Below are positions 5,477 through 5,488 of a stretch of DNA of 5,488 nt, one piece after another; the stretch's first letter is position 1, and every line of letters starts with the position of its first letter. The translations under genes and the position numbers were made by a program. Source of the stretch: Hyphomicrobiales bacterium (GTDB taxonomy: Bacteria > Pseudomonadota > Alphaproteobacteria > Rhizobiales > CAYWUX01). The DNA lies in contig JANQOC010000593.1 of NCBI GenBank assembly GCA_028279265.1, positions 1 to 5,488 on the forward strand. Direction: 5' to 3'. Below the pieces are notes generated by a model. The model searched no databases. It had not been told where the DNA came from and saw only the letters and a program-made list of their open reading frames with translations.

Positions 5477-5488
5477 ATGTCTGACCAG
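5477..5488 (+). CDS. possible start of a gene running off the window
   Basis: An ATG at 5477 opens the codons for MSDQ, a common N-terminus, and remains open to the window edge. There is no good Shine-Dalgarno site before it (AAATCTAAG), so this is only a possibility. Confidence 0.15.

Overview
The window looks like chromosomal DNA of a Gram-negative proteobacterium, most likely an alphaproteobacterium. The grounds are moderate GC, good Shine-Dalgarno sites, a DabA-type carbon uptake subunit, a LigF-like glutathione transferase and a periplasmic ClpP-like protein. The assignment is an inference from protein style, not from a marker gene. No rRNA, tRNA, insertion sequence or CRISPR array was seen.

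Left part (1-2079, + strand): the C-terminal two thirds of dabA, the zinc-binding, carbonic-anhydrase-like subunit of the DAB inorganic carbon uptake complex. Its start and its expected membrane partner DabB lie outside the window. dabA is followed by a weakly supported 49-aa reading frame that overlaps its stop as ATGA, and then by a well-initiated 74-aa protein of unknown function. The three are arranged like one transcription unit.

Middle (2128-4547): a minus-strand secreted protein with a ClpP/crotonase-like fold, whose usual catalytic histidine position appears to be Asn. After a roughly 430-base gap comes a plus-strand glutathione S-transferase of the LigF/PcpC style. Two tiny ORFs lie in its leader and the second one overlaps its start codon. 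Then comes a minus-strand acidic-tailed protein that I do not recognise.

Right part (4548-5488): an AT-richer regulatory region with two sets of operator-like repeats, one near each of two divergent genes. The plus-strand unit encodes a putative ribbon-helix-helix DNA-binding protein (about 60 aa), then a 38-aa extremely basic protein with a strict heptad of hydrophobic residues, then a strong hairpin terminator. This small two-gene cassette is the most unusual item here. The last 230 bases hold no convincing gene, apart from a possible ATG start (MSDQ) cut off by the window edge.
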